This document shows positions 1 to 9,464 of a DNA stretch of 64,000 bases, piece after piece (the first letter of the stretch is position 1; the number at the start of each line of letters is the position of its first letter). The translations under genes were made by a program, and so were the position numbers. The stretch is taken from contig JACKDN010000036.1 of NCBI GenBank assembly GCA_020633465.1, positions 11,686 through 75,685 of the forward strand, in the 5' to 3' direction. The notes beneath the pieces are model-generated. The model did not search any database, had not been told where the DNA came from, and worked only from the letters and a program-made list of their open reading frames with translations. The DNA comes from Myxococcales bacterium. GTDB taxonomy: Bacteria; Myxococcota_A; Bradymonadia; UBA7976; UBA1532.

Positions 1-3000
1 CAGGCGTCGGGCACGACGTCGCTGTTGCCGGCGCCGTCGTCGCAGGTCTCGCCCAGCAGCACCTGCACCACGCCGTCGCCGCAGCGGCCGGCGGCCGAAC
101 AGTCCGCCCGGCAGCCATCGCCGTCGGCGCGGTTGCCGTCGTCGCACACCTCGCCGCAGGCTTCGTCGAGCTCGCCGTCGCCGCAGACGTCGGCGGGCGG
201 GTAGACGCAGCCCACCAGCGGATCGCAGCCGTCGGCGGTGCACTTGTCGTCGTCGCCGCAGTCGACGGCCACCGCGACGCAGGCGCCGCCGAGGCAGGCG
301 TCGAGCTCGGTGCAGGCGTCGCCGTCGTCGCAGGGCAGGCCGTCCTGGAGGGGCTCGCCGAGGCACAGCCCGGTCGTGGGATCGCAGGCCGCCGGGCCAC
401 GGCACTGCGCGGCCGCGGGCGGCGGGCCGAAGGCCACCTCGTCCAGCACCACGACGCCGGGGCCATCGAAGTCGGAGAGCATCTGCAGCCGCACGAAGCG
501 GCCGACCAGCCCGCTGATGTCGAGCACCAGGTCGCGGCGTGCGCCGCGCGGCACCTCGGGCAGCGTGCCGTCGGCGCGGCGCAGCTCGATGGGCGCGCCG
601 AAGGTGACGCCGTCGTCGCTGGCCGACACGCGGATGGTGTGGGGCGCGACGATGTCGCAGCAGCTGTTCGAGACACCCACCGAGACGGTCGTGAACGGGC
701 GCGCGACGGGGAAGCGGAAGGTGAGCGCGAAGTCTTCGTGCAGGTAGCCCACCCACTCGAAGGCGGGGCCCATGCCCAGGTCGGCGACGAAGTCGTCGAC
801 GCCGCGGCGGCCGTCGCTCAGCTGGCCGGGCGAGAACGCCGAGGTGTCCGGATCGTGCAGGACGTCGGCGTAGCAGCCCCCGTCGCAGGCGCCGACGACG
901 TCCGGCGTGGCGTAGCCCTCCTGCGCGCAGTCGACGCCGACGGTGCAGGCGGCGTCGCAGGTGAGCGGCCGGCCGGGGACGCACGCGCCGGCCGCGCAGC
1001 GATCGCGCAGGGTGCAGGGATCGCCGTCCTCACAGGGCGCGGTGTTGTGCGGGTGGGCGCAGCCCTGGCCGGGGACGCACACGTCGTCGGTGCAGGGATC
1101 GTCGTCGGCGCAGGTGGCGGGCGGCCCGGGCTGGCAGGCGCCGGCGCCGCAGGTGTCGCCCTCGGTGCACGGATCGCCGTCGTCGCAGGCGTCGGTGTTG
1201 GGCACGTGGACGCAGCCCTTCAGCGGGTCGCAGGTGTCGTCGGTGCAGGGGTTGTCGTCGTCGCAGTCGAGCACGCCGGCGGCCACGCAGGCGCCGTCGG
1301 CGCAGGCCTCGTCGAGCGTGCAGGCGTTCTGGTCGTCGCAGGCGGCGCCGTCGGGCACGGGGTCGCCCGCGCAGTCGCCGGTGGCCGGATCGCAGGCCAG
1401 CCCCGCGAGGCATTGCAGGTCGGGGTCCTGGGGGCCGAAGACGATCTCGTCGAGGAACAGGAAGGCCTGCGGCATCACGAACCGCAGGCGGACGAAGCGA
1501 CCGCTGCCGCCCGCGATGTCGAGGGTGACGTCGCCGCGGCCGCCGGGCGGGACGACGGGCAGCGTGCCGTCCGCGGCGGCAAAGACGACGGGCGGGCCGA
1601 AGACGTCGGGCGCGTCGGCGAAGCTCACCTCGACGGCGTTGGGGCCAGCGATGCCGCAACACTGGTTGCTGATGCCCAGCGTGACCGTGGTGAAGGTGCG
1701 CGCCGCGGGGAAGTGAAAGACCAGGTCGACGTCCTCGCCGAACCAGCCCACCCACTCGTAGGCCGGGCCGTCGCCGAGGTCGTTCGTGAAGTCGTCGGTG
1801 CCGCGGACGCCGTCGGTCAGCTGGCCCGGGGCCACCGTGCGCAGGTCGGCCGCGCGCACCTCGTCGGCGTAGCACCACGAGCCGCAGTCGGGATCGTTGG
1901 GTGAGGTGTAGCCGAGGGGATCGCAGCCCGCGCCGACGCAATGCCCGGGGCAGACGCGCGGCGTGCCGTGGCAGCCATCGGGGCCGCAGGCGTCGTCGAC
2001 GGTGCAGGCGTCGCCGTCGTCGCAGGGGCCCTCGTCGAGCAGCTCGACGCACCCGACGAAGGGATCGCAGGCGGCGCGGCCGCAGGCGTCGTCGGCGCCG
2101 CAGTCGACGGGCGCGCCGCCGACGCAGGCGCCGTCGCTGCACACCGCGCCGGTGACGCAGGCGTCGCCGGCCCAGCAGGGCGTGCCGTCGGGGGCCGGGG
2201 CGCGGGTGCAGGCGCCGGTTTCGGGGTCACAGCCCGCCGGGCGGGAGCATTGGACGTCCAGCGGCGGCGGACCGAAGACCACCTCGTCCAGCAGCAGGAA
2301 GTCCACCAGGGGCGCGCCGAGGTGCAGGCGCACCCATCGGCCGGCGCGGCCGCCGAGGTCGAGGGTGAGGTCGACCCGGCCGCCCTCGGGCGCGGCGGGC
2401 AGCGTGCCGTCGGCGCGGCGGAACGACAGCGGCGGGCCGAAGTCGACGCCGTCGTCGCTGAACGACACGTCGATGGCATCGGGCGCGACGACGCCGCAGC
2501 AGGTGGTGCTGACGCCGATGGTCACGGTGCCGAAGGCGCGGCGCACCGGGAAGGCGAAGTCGAGGTCGACGGCCTTGGCTTGCCAGCCCACCCAGGCGCG
2601 GCCCTCGTCGGCGCGCCAGTCGTCGCCGCCGCGCACGCCGTCGTCGAGTTGCCCGTGGAAGACGGCGGTGTGATCGGGCGGGTGGCCCTCGTCGCCGAAG
2701 CACCACGTGCCGCAGTCGGTGGGCTGCAGGAAGCGATAGCCGCGGGGCTCGCAGTCGCCGCCGACGACGCAGTCGAGCGCGCACGACCGCGCCGGCCCGG
2801 GCAGGCAGGCGCCGCCGACGCAGCGATCGTCGGGCGTGCAGCGATCGCCGTCGTCGCAGGCGCCGGTGCGGGGCGTCGTGGTGCAGCCGGCGCGGGGATC
2901 GCAGGCATCGTCGGTGCACGGGTTGTCGTCGTCGCAGTCGGGCGCTGGGCCGGGCACGCAGGCCCCCGCGGCGCAGCGGTCGGCCTCGGTGCAGGCGTCG

Positions 3001-4967
3001 CCGTCGTCGCAGGGCGCGGTGTTGTCGACGTGGCCGCAGCCGGTGAGGCGGTTGCAGACGTCGTCGGTGCACGGGTTCGCGTCGTCGCAGTCGACCGCCT
3101 CGGGGCCGGCGCAGGCGCCGTCGGCGCACACGTCGCCCAGCGTGCAGGCGTCGCCGTCGTCGCAGGGCGCGACGTTGTCGGCGTGCACGCAGCCGCGGGC
3201 GCGATCACAGGCGTCGTCGGTGCACGGGTTGTCGTCGTCGCAGTCGGGCGCGCCGCCCGGGACGCAGGCGCCCGCTGCGCACACATCGCCGACGGTGCAA
3301 GCGTCGCCGTCGTCGCAGGGCGCCGCGTTGGGCACGTGGCGGCACCCCTCGACGGGGTCGCACCGATCGTCGGTGCAGGGGTCGCCGTCGTCGCAGTCGA
3401 GCGTCGAGGCCGCGGCGCAGGCGCCCTCGACGCAGCGGTCGCCGACCGTGCACACGCTGCCGTCGTCGCAGGCGCCCTCGAAGGCGACGTGGGTGCAGCC
3501 GGTGCGCGGATCGCAGCCATCGGCCGTGCAGGGGTTGCCGTCCTCACAGTCGACCAGCGTGCCGCCGTCGCACACGCCGTTCGCGCACACGGTGTCGCGG
3601 GTGCACGCGTTGCCGTCGTCGCAGGGCCCGACGCCGGGCGCATGGCTGCAGCCGGCCACGGGATCGCAGCGGTCGTCGGTGCAAGCGTTGCCGTCGTCGC
3701 AGCCGACGCCGTTGAGCAGGTGCTGGCAGCCGCCCTCGGGATCGCACACGTCCTGGGTGCAGACGTTGCCGTCGTCGCAGTCGGGCGCCGGGCCGGGCAC
3801 GCAGGCCCCGTCGGCGCAGCGATCACCCACGCTGCAGGCGTCGCCGTTCTCGCAGGGCGCGGCGTTGTTCGGGTTCACGCAGCCGACGGCGGGGTCGCAG
3901 CCGTCGTCGGTGCACGGGTTGCCGTCCACGCAGTCGAGGGGTTCGCCGCCGACGCACTCGCCCTCGGCGCAGGTGTCGTCGGTGGTGCAGGCGTCGCCGT
4001 CGTCGCAGGGCGCGACGTTGTGCTGCTGGCGGCAGCCGACGGCGGGATCGCACAGGTCGTCGGTGCAGGGGTCGCCGTCGTCGCACGCGCGGGGCGGACC
4101 CGCGACGCACACGCCCTCGGCGCAGGCGTCGCCCTCGGTGCAGGGATCGCCGTCGTCGCAGGTCCCGGCCGCGGGCGCGTGCACGCAGCCGGTGTCGGGC
4201 GCGCAGACGTCGTCGGTGCACGGGTTGTCGTCGTCGCAGTCGAGCGCGCCGGTGGGCACGCAGGCGCCGTCGGCGCAGCGCCCGCCGGCGGCGCAGGCGC
4301 CCGCGTCGCAGTCCGCCGTGTTGGGCGTGTGGGTGCAGCCGGTGGCCGGATCGCAGGCGTCGTCGGTGCAGGGGTTGCCGTCGTCGCAGTCGCGCTCGAG
4401 GCCGCCGCCGCAGCTGCCGCCGGCGCAGACCTCGCCCACGGTGCAGGCGTCGCCGTCGTCGCAGTCGCCCGCGCGCTCGGTGTGCACGCAGCCCCGGCCC
4501 AGGTCACAGATGTCGTCGGTGCAGGCGTTGTCGTCGTCGCAGGCGCTGTCGTCGGCGGTGGTGGCGCGGCACACGCCCGGCGCGCAGTCCTCGGCCGCGG
4601 CGTCGCAGTCCGCGGGGGCGCAACGGTCGCCGGTGGTGCACGCGAACCCGTCGTCGCAGGGCGCCTCGTCGCCCACCGGCGCGGCGACACACGCGCCGTC
4701 CTCGCAGCGCCCGACGCGGCAGGCCGCCGCGGTGCCGGGTGCGTCGGCGCAGTCGTCGTCGGTCGTGCAGGGCGTGGGCGGCGAAGCGTCTGGGGGCGAG
4801 GCGTCCGGCGGCGTCCCCTCGTCGGGCCGGCCGTCGCCCTGCCCGCCGTCGGTCTCGGCGCCCGGCGCGCCGTCGCCGGGGTCGCCCCCGCCCGGCGCCG
4901 AGTCGCAGGCCGCGGCGACCCACGCCAGCGCGATGGTGCAGGCGAACCGGTGCAGTCGACCACGCAT
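1..4967 (-). CDS. Giant Cys-rich repeat lipoprotein with three beta-sandwich modules, partial at left edge
   Basis: The frame is open from ATG 4967 to the window edge, so the C terminus is outside and about 1655 residues are visible. A G-rich Shine-Dalgarno run precedes the ATG. The signal peptide ends in lipobox AAAC with Cys21, so export and lipidation are expected. From about residue 60 to 745 there is a train of short Cys-rich units (CDDGDPCT..C..G.C and CDDDNPCTDDxCDP types). Three copies of a roughly 150-residue domain follow near residues 745-900, 1020-1180 and 1355-1515, each with QLxDGxRG, EWVGW or similar, SNxCC, DGTLPxVP and FVRL..LDExxFGP; these look like galactose-binding/discoidin beta-sandwiches. 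Cys-rich units lie between them. At the edge the CGDG..GExCDDGN pattern is DUF4215 (myxobacterial disulfide repeat). Probably a surface adhesin-like protein; ligand unknown. Other frames look open only because of the repeats. Confidence 0.85.
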   Translation of the reverse strand, partial: MRGRLHRFACTIALAWVAAACDSAPGGGDPGDGAPGAETDGGQGDGRPDEGTPPDASPPDASPPTPCTTDDDCADAPGTAAACRVGRCEDGACVAAPVGDEAPCDDGFACTTGDRCAPADCDAAAEDCAPGVCRATTADDSACDDDNACTDDICDLGRGCVHTERAGDCDDGDACTVGEVCAGGSCGGGLERDCDDGNPCTDDACDPATGCTHTPNTADCDAGACAAGGRCADGACVPTGALDCDDDNPCTDDVCAPDTGCVHAPAAGTCDDGDPCTEGDACAEGVCVAGPPRACDDGDPCTDDLCDPAVGCRQQHNVAPCDDGDACTTDDTCAEGECVGGEPLDCVDGNPCTDDGCDPAVGCVNPNNAAPCENGDACSVGDRCADGACVPGPAPDCDDGNVCTQDVCDPEGGCQHLLNGVGCDDGNACTDDRCDPVAGCSHAPGVGPCDDGNACTRDTVCANGVCDGGTLVDCEDGNPCTADGCDPRTGCTHVAFEGACDDGSVCTVGDRCVEGACAAASTLDCDDGDPCTDDRCDPVEGCRHVPNAAPCDDGDACTVGDVCAAGACVPGGAPDCDDDNPCTDDACDRARGCVHADNVAPCDDGDACTLGDVCADGACAGPEAVDCDDANPCTDDVCNRLTGCGHVDNTAPCDDGDACTEADRCAAGACVPGPAPDCDDDNPCTDDACDPRAGCTTTPRTGACDDGDRCTPDDRCVGGACLPGPARSCALDCVVGGDCEPRGYRFLQPTDCGTWCFGDEGHPPDHTAVFHGQLDDGVRGGDDWRADEGRAWVGWQAKAVDLDFAFPVRRAFGTVTIGVSTTCCGVVAPDAIDVSFSDDGVDFGPPLSFRRADGTLPAAPEGGRVDLTLDLGGRAGRWVRLHLGAPLVDFLLLDEVVFGPPPLDVQCSRPAGCDPETGACTRAPAPDGTPCWAGDACVTGAVCSDGACVGGAPVDCGADDACGRAACDPFVGCVELLDEGPCDDGDACTVDDACGPDGCHGTPRVCPGHCVGAGCDPLGYTSPNDPDCGSWCYADEVRAADLRTVAPGQLTDGVRGTDDFTNDLGDGPAYEWVGWFGEDVDLVFHFPAARTFTTVTLGISNQCCGIAGPNAVEVSFADAPDVFGPPVVFAAADGTLPVVPPGGRGDVTLDIAGGSGRFVRLRFVMPQAFLFLDEIVFGPQDPDLQCLAGLACDPATGDCAGDPVPDGAACDDQNACTLDEACADGACVAAGVLDCDDDNPCTDDTCDPLKGCVHVPNTDACDDGDPCTEGDTCGAGACQPGPPATCADDDPCTDDVCVPGQGCAHPHNTAPCEDGDPCTLRDRCAAGACVPGRPLTCDAACTVGVDCAQEGYATPDVVGACDGGCYADVLHDPDTSAFSPGQLSDGRRGVDDFVADLGMGPAFEWVGYLHEDFALTFRFPVARPFTTVSVGVSNSCCDIVAPHTIRVSASDDGVTFGAPIELRRADGTLPEVPRGARRDLVLDISGLVGRFVRLQMLSDFDGPGVVVLDEVAFGPPPAAAQCRGPAACDPTTGLCLGEPLQDGLPCDDGDACTELDACLGGACVAVAVDCGDDDKCTADGCDPLVGCVYPPADVCGDGELDEACGEVCDDGNRADGDGCRADCSAAGRCGDGVVQVLLGETCDDGAGNSDVVPDA

Positions 4968-5134
4968 GACGCTCCCCCCCACGACCGACGGACGCGCGTC
5001 CCCCCCGGATCGGAGCGACCGCCGACAGCACGCTAGCCCGCGCACCCAGCGGTTGGACATGGAGGAAGCTTTGGGAGGATTGAAAGGCGGCCGCGAAGCC
5101 GGCATGGATCGCTGGAACGACGCGCGCGACACCC

Positions 5135-6508
5135 ATGGCCGCTCCGAGCCTGCTGCCCTCCGCACCCACCCCACCGGGGACCGTCGTGCCGCCACCGGGC
5201 GATGCGGCCTGGGCGGCGTGTCTCCGCGAGCTGGACGCGCAGACGCGGCAGGTCATCCGCGTCGCGGCGGCCGGGACGCTGGCCTTCGCCCTCGCGTTCT
5301 GGCCCACCGACCTGCTGGTGCTGCCCGACGACCCGGCCATGCGGCGCGCCTTCGCGGTGTGGCGCGTGGGCGCCGCCGGGCTGATGGGGGTGTTGTTCGT
5401 GCTGCTGGGCCGCACGCGGCCCGTGCGCGGGCGCGCCGCGTGGACCGCCCTGCCCTTCTTCATGGCCGCCCTGGCCCTGATGGCGGCCATGCTGGGCCGG
5501 CGTGACGGCCTGGACTCGCCCTGGTTCCACGGCTTGCTGTTCTTCCTGATGCTGCCGTCGATCGCGCCCGAGACGCTCGGCGTGCGGGTGGCCTACGCCG
5601 GCGGCCTGTGCCTGGCCATCGTGGGCGGCTTCTTCGGCTTCAACCCGCAGAACCTCGACAGCCCGTGGCTGGGCAGCTCGCTGGCCAACATGCTGGCGCT
5701 GGCGGCCACCAGCGTCGTCGCCGGCCACGTGGTGCACCGGCGCGCGGTGGTCAGCTACTTCCAGGGGGCGCGCATCGACGCGCAGCGCGCCGAGCTCGAG
5801 GCGCTGAACGTCGAGCTGGACGCGCGCGTGCAGGCCCAGACGGCCGATCTGCGCGCGTTGAGCGAGCACCTGCAGTCGGTGCGCGAGCGCGAGCGGGCGC
5901 ACCTCGCGCGCGAACTGCACGACGACCTCGGCCAGCGCCTGGCCGCCACGCGCTACGCCGTGGCGGCGGTGCGGCGCACGCTCGACCCCGCCGGGGCGGC
6001 GCAGCTCGACGAGGTCGCGGGGCTGCTGGGCGACGCCGCGCAGGTGGCGCACGGCATCGTCGGCGGCCTGCGCCCGCCGCTGCTCGACGCGCTGGGTCTG
6101 CACGGCGCCTGCGCCTGGCTGACGCGGCAGGTGGCCGAGCGGGCCGAGCTGGTCTGGGAGCACACGCCGGCGGGCGACGACGCCGACGTCGACGAGGACG
6201 TCGCGCTGGCCATCTACCGCGCCCTGCAGGAGGCGCTGACCAACGTGACGCGCCACGCGAGGGCCACGCGCGTCGCGGTCGCGACGTCGCTCGACGATCG
6301 CAGCGTGACGTTGACCGTCACCGACGACGGCGTCGGCCTGCCCGCGTCGCCCGCCGCGCCGGCGCCCGGCCGCGGCGGCGTCGGGCTCATCGGCCTGCGC
6401 GAGCGAGCCCGCGCGCTCGGCGGCGATCTCGACCTGCGGCCCGGCCCGGCGGGCGGGCTGCGTCTGCTGGTGCGCCTGCCCCGACGGCGCCCCGAGGAGA
6501 CCGCGTGA
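5135..6508 (+). CDS. Membrane sensor histidine kinase, NarL/DesK type (HisKA_3)
   Basis: Sensor kinase of 457 residues. The N-terminal half has about six hydrophobic segments (residues ~40-60, 70-90, 105-125, 130-145, 150-170, 185-205) and no obvious extracytoplasmic domain. A coiled-coil linker follows, then a HisKA_3 dimerisation domain with ELHDDLGQRL (phospho-acceptor His about residue 262). The C-terminal HATPase_c domain has an N box (ALTNVTRHA), DDGVGLP and GGVGLIGLRERA. The gene overlaps its response regulator by 4 nt (GTGA), so the two form a pair. Multi-TM input plus HisKA_3 is the layout of Bacillus DesK, and the neighbouring convergent gene is a desaturase. A membrane-state sensor is therefore a reasonable inference, not shown. 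The start is the ATG; no strong Shine-Dalgarno is visible. Confidence 0.9.
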   Translation: MAAPSLLPSAPTPPGTVVPPPGDAAWAACLRELDAQTRQVIRVAAAGTLAFALAFWPTDLLVLPDDPAMRRAFAVWRVGAAGLMGVLFVLLGRTRPVRGRAAWTALPFFMAALALMAAMLGRRDGLDSPWFHGLLFFLMLPSIAPETLGVRVAYAGGLCLAIVGGFFGFNPQNLDSPWLGSSLANMLALAATSVVAGHVVHRRAVVSYFQGARIDAQRAELEALNVELDARVQAQTADLRALSEHLQSVRERERAHLARELHDDLGQRLAATRYAVAAVRRTLDPAGAAQLDEVAGLLGDAAQVAHGIVGGLRPPLLDALGLHGACAWLTRQVAERAELVWEHTPAGDDADVDEDVALAIYRALQEALTNVTRHARATRVAVATSLDDRSVTLTVTDDGVGLPASPAAPAPGRGGVGLIGLRERARALGGDLDLRPGPAGGLRLLVRLPRRRPEETA

Positions 6509-7101
6509 TTCGCGTCATCCTGATCGACGACCACCCGATCTTCCGCATCGGCGTCGCGCACTTCCTGGCCGGCACCGGCACGATCGAGGTGGTGGGGCAG
6601 GCCGACGACGGCATCGCCGGCCTGGGCCTGGCCGAGCGCGTCGCGTGGGACGTCGCCGTGGTCGACCTGGCCCTGCCCCGCCTGGGCGGCACCGAGGTCG
6701 TGCGCCGCCTGCGCGCCGCCTTCCCGGCCCGCCGCATCGTGGCGCTGTCGCACTTCCCCGGCGGCGCCTTCGACGCTCAGCTGCGCGACGCCGGCGCCGA
6801 CGCGTTCGTGTCGAAGGTCAGCCCGCCCGAGGCCCTCGTCGAGGCCATCGAGGCGTCGGCGCCCGGCGCGGCGCCGGCCCCGCTCGACGCCGCCGCGCCG
6901 CCCCACGCGCGCCTCACCGCCCGCGAGCTGCAGGTGTTCCAGAGTCTGTTGCTGGGTCGCAGCACCGTCGAGATCGCCGCCGAGCTGGCCATCGCCGCCA
7001 GCACGGTCAGCAACCACGTCGCGCAGATCAAAGCGAAGCTGGGGGTGTCGACGGTGGCCGGCATCGTCACCTACGCCCACCGCGCCGGGCTGATCGCTTG
7101 A
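6505..7101 (+). CDS. Response regulator, NarL/LuxR family
   Basis: DNA-binding response regulator of 198 residues, starting at GTG 6505, which overlaps the kinase stop as GTGA. The receiver domain has the acidic pair in IDDHPIF, phospho-acceptor Asp54 in VVDLALP, the switch Ser in ALSHF and a conserved Lys in FVSKVSP. A LuxR-type helix-turn-helix follows at about residues 136-186 (LTARELQVFQ..STVEIAAEL..STVSNHV..IKAKLGV). It should be phosphorylated by the upstream HisKA_3 kinase and bind promoter DNA. It ends 4 nt before the convergent stop of the desaturase gene, so the desaturase is an attractive but unproven target. Confidence 0.93.
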   Translation: MIRVILIDDHPIFRIGVAHFLAGTGTIEVVGQADDGIAGLGLAERVAWDVAVVDLALPRLGGTEVVRRLRAAFPARRIVALSHFPGGAFDAQLRDAGADAFVSKVSPPEALVEAIEASAPGAAPAPLDAAAPPHARLTARELQVFQSLLLGRSTVEIAAELAIAASTVSNHVAQIKAKLGVSTVAGIVTYAHRAGLIA

Positions 7102-7105
7102 CGCC

Positions 7106-8254
7106 TCACGCCGCCTCGGCGGCCTCCTCGGCGACCGGCCAGCGGCGCATCGACGTCGCGCCGATCAGGATGTCGGTCGTCTTGCGCATGCGGGTGAAGA
7201 TGCTCTCCTGCACGTAGGGCACGCCGTGCTTCGCGCACAGCGCCTTCAGACGCGGCTGGGCGCGCTGGTACTGGCGGGGCGACAGATCGGGGAACACATG
7301 GTGCTCGATCTGATAGTTCAGCCAGCCGTGCAGGAAGTCGTTCAGGTCGCCGCCGGTGCGGTAGTTGGTCGAGCCCACGATCTGCCGCAGGTAGAAGTCA
7401 CCGCGGCCGCGCACCGGGCCGTCGAAGCGATAGAGATCGTCGCCGGTGTGGTTGGGCACGATGACCCAGAACGACCACGCGTTGGCCACCGCCTCGGCGA
7501 TCAGCAGGTTGATCAGGGCGTACAGCGCCGCGGTGGGGCTCCACAGCAGGAACAGCGCGGGCAGCGCCCCGAAGCGCCAGCCCGCGTAGGGCAGCCAGCA
7601 GCGCAGCAGCGTCGCGCGGGCGCGCGGCTTCCAGGGCAGCCACGCGGCCCAGCTGAAGATCGACACGCGCTCGCCGGTGGTGCGACGGGCGTCGTGATCG
7701 AGCAGGTGGTTCAGCGTGTTGGGCGCGTAGTACAGCGGCTTCCACACCAGGCTGCCCAGGTAGACGACCGCGCGGCGGGCCCACATCGGCAGAGCAGAGT
7801 CGCGCAGGAAGAACGCGTTGTCCTCGGCCACGTCGGGGTCGCCGGGCCGCGCGTCGGCCGCGCCCTCGCCCAGGCGGTAGTGATGCAGGACGTCGTGCTC
7901 GTGGTGCCAGGCGTCGGGGTGCATCCAGTCGAACCAGTCGATCACCCGCCGCCAGCCGCGCGCGAAGACGCGGCCCTGCAGCCGGCGCGGGGTGCCCGGC
8001 AGCTTGTCCAGGCCGCGGTGGATGACGTGGTGGGCGACGATGGCCCAGCGGGCGAAGTTGCCCAGGCCCAGGCCGAGCCAGGCCAGCGGGTTGGGAAAGA
8101 AGCCGGACGCGGCGAAGCCCACCAGCGAGCACGCGCGGCCCCAGCGCGCCATCCGGCGCAGGTGCGCGAGATCCTCGGGCCCCGCCTCGGCCCGCAGCTC
8201 GGCGCGCAGGGCGTCGAGGTCGGCCTCGAGGGCCTTCTCGTCGATGGTGTGCAC
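7106..8254 (-). CDS. Membrane fatty-acid desaturase
   Basis: Di-iron integral-membrane desaturase of 382 residues, within the usual family length. All three histidine boxes are visible: HHVIH near residue 73, HHEHDVLHHY near 115-125 and QIEHHVFPDL near 313-322. A Gln-initiated third box is typical of front-end or acyl-lipid desaturases, so insertion of a double bond into membrane lipid acyl chains is expected; regiospecificity cannot be read. GTG 8254 is chosen as start because GGGGAGA lies about 6 nt upstream. It follows the PAS kinase gene by 58 nt on the same strand, possibly co-transcribed, and meets the LuxR-type regulator gene tail to tail. Confidence 0.9.
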   Translation of the reverse strand: MHTIDEKALEADLDALRAELRAEAGPEDLAHLRRMARWGRACSLVGFAASGFFPNPLAWLGLGLGNFARWAIVAHHVIHRGLDKLPGTPRRLQGRVFARGWRRVIDWFDWMHPDAWHHEHDVLHHYRLGEGAADARPGDPDVAEDNAFFLRDSALPMWARRAVVYLGSLVWKPLYYAPNTLNHLLDHDARRTTGERVSIFSWAAWLPWKPRARATLLRCWLPYAGWRFGALPALFLLWSPTAALYALINLLIAEAVANAWSFWVIVPNHTGDDLYRFDGPVRGRGDFYLRQIVGSTNYRTGGDLNDFLHGWLNYQIEHHVFPDLSPRQYQRAQPRLKALCAKHGVPYVQESIFTRMRKTTDILIGATSMRRWPVAEEAAEAA

Positions 8255-8312
8255 GGCGTCTCCCCGTCGGCGCGGCGCGCAGGATACTACGGCAGCGCCC
8301 GCGACGCGGCGA

Positions 8313-9464
8313 TCACCGCAGCCCGTGCTCGACCGGCGGCTCGACCTGCGCCGGCAGCGTCGCCACGAACGTCGCCCCCTCGCCGGGGGTCGAGCGCACC
8401 GCCAGCGTGCCCCCGCAGGCCTCGACCGCGCGGCGGCACAGCGCCAACCCCACGCCGGCCGCGTGCCCGTCGGGATCGGGCTGCAGCCGGTGGAAGGCCT
8501 GGAACACCTGCGCCTGTTCCTCGGTGCGGATGCCCACCCCGCGGTCGGCCACCTCGAGCACCACCTCGTCGCCCCGCGGCCGCAGGCTGAGGCGCACGTC
8601 GGCCGGCTCGCCGGGCCGCGTGAAGGTCAGCGCGTTCGCCAACAGCTCGCGCAGCAGCGTCCGCAGATGCTCCCGGCTGGTGCGCACCCGCTCCACGCGC
8701 AGGTCGACGTGCACGCGCGCCCCGCCCGCGAGGTCGAGCAGATCGCGCCGCACGCCCTCGACCAGCGGCGCCACCGCGAACACCTCCTGGTTCACGCGCC
8801 GCTCGTCGGTGAACTCGAGCAGCGCGTCGATGCGCGTCTTCATGCGCAGCGCCGCCGCCCGCGCCCGCTCGACGTTGTCGCGCGCCGGCGCGTCGGGCTC
8901 GAGGGCGTCGAGGGCGAACTCGGCGAAGCCGACCACGTGCCGCAGCGGCGTCTGCAGGTCGTGCGCCGCCGCGTGCGCGATCTCGCGGATGACCGTGCGC
9001 GAGGCCTCGAGCTCGGCGGTGCGCGCGGCCACCTGCCCCTCGAGGTCGGCGGTCAGCGCGCGCAGCTCGTCCTCGGCGCGCCGCTGCGCGGTCACGTCGA
9101 GGTACTGGGCCAGCACGCACCCGCCGGGCAGGGGCGCGAGGCTCACCCGGTAGGCGGCGCGCGGCGCGTCCCCGTCGCCGAGCACGATCTCGCGCACCTC
9201 GCACGCCCGCCCGCTGCGCAGCACGTCGCGGCAGCCGTCGAGCAGCGCGCTGCCCCGCGCGGCCGGGAACACCTCCAAGAAGCGGCGCCCCGCCAGCCCC
9301 GCGCGATCGTCACGCTCGGCCGCGCCGATCGCGGCCTGATTGACGAAGCGCAGCAACCAACTATCGGCGTCCTCCGGATCCACCGGCTGCACCACGAGCA
9401 GCGCCAGCTGCACCCGGTCGGCCACCGCCGCCAGCTGCTGCGCGCTCAAGGGAGCCGGGCTCAC
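8313..9464 (-). CDS. PAS-domain sensor histidine kinase
   Basis: Soluble-looking kinase of 383 residues. A PAS-like domain occupies about residues 10-130, followed by a short coiled coil. The HisKA domain has AHDLQTPLRHV (His about 168), a form seen in phytochrome-like and PAS kinases. The HATPase_c domain has LLANALTFT, DRGVGI and GVGLALCRR. GTG 9464 overlaps the stop of the upstream receiver gene as GTGA, giving translational coupling in the order receiver, kinase. No transmembrane segment is evident, so it is probably cytoplasmic. The open frame continues far upstream, but that extension runs antisense through a strong plus-strand gene and is not coding. Confidence 0.9.
   Translation of the reverse strand: MSPAPLSAQQLAAVADRVQLALLVVQPVDPEDADSWLLRFVNQAAIGAAERDDRAGLAGRRFLEVFPAARGSALLDGCRDVLRSGRACEVREIVLGDGDAPRAAYRVSLAPLPGGCVLAQYLDVTAQRRAEDELRALTADLEGQVAARTAELEASRTVIREIAHAAAHDLQTPLRHVVGFAEFALDALEPDAPARDNVERARAAALRMKTRIDALLEFTDERRVNQEVFAVAPLVEGVRRDLLDLAGGARVHVDLRVERVRTSREHLRTLLRELLANALTFTRPGEPADVRLSLRPRGDEVVLEVADRGVGIRTEEQAQVFQAFHRLQPDPDGHAAGVGLALCRRAVEACGGTLAVRSTPGEGATFVATLPAQVEPPVEHGLR

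Noticed and set aside
1..4700. CRISPR-like periodicity of TCGTCGCAGG motifs
   Set aside because: Units vary in length and sequence, spacers are not unique, and the period follows the disulfide-repeat codons of a protein.
1941..5036. Long plus-strand open frame of about 1000 codons with repeating GVAVVAG-like peptide
   Set aside because: It is antisense to the Cys-rich lipoprotein; its regularity mirrors the TGC/GAC codon repeats of that gene and it has no recognisable domain or start signal.
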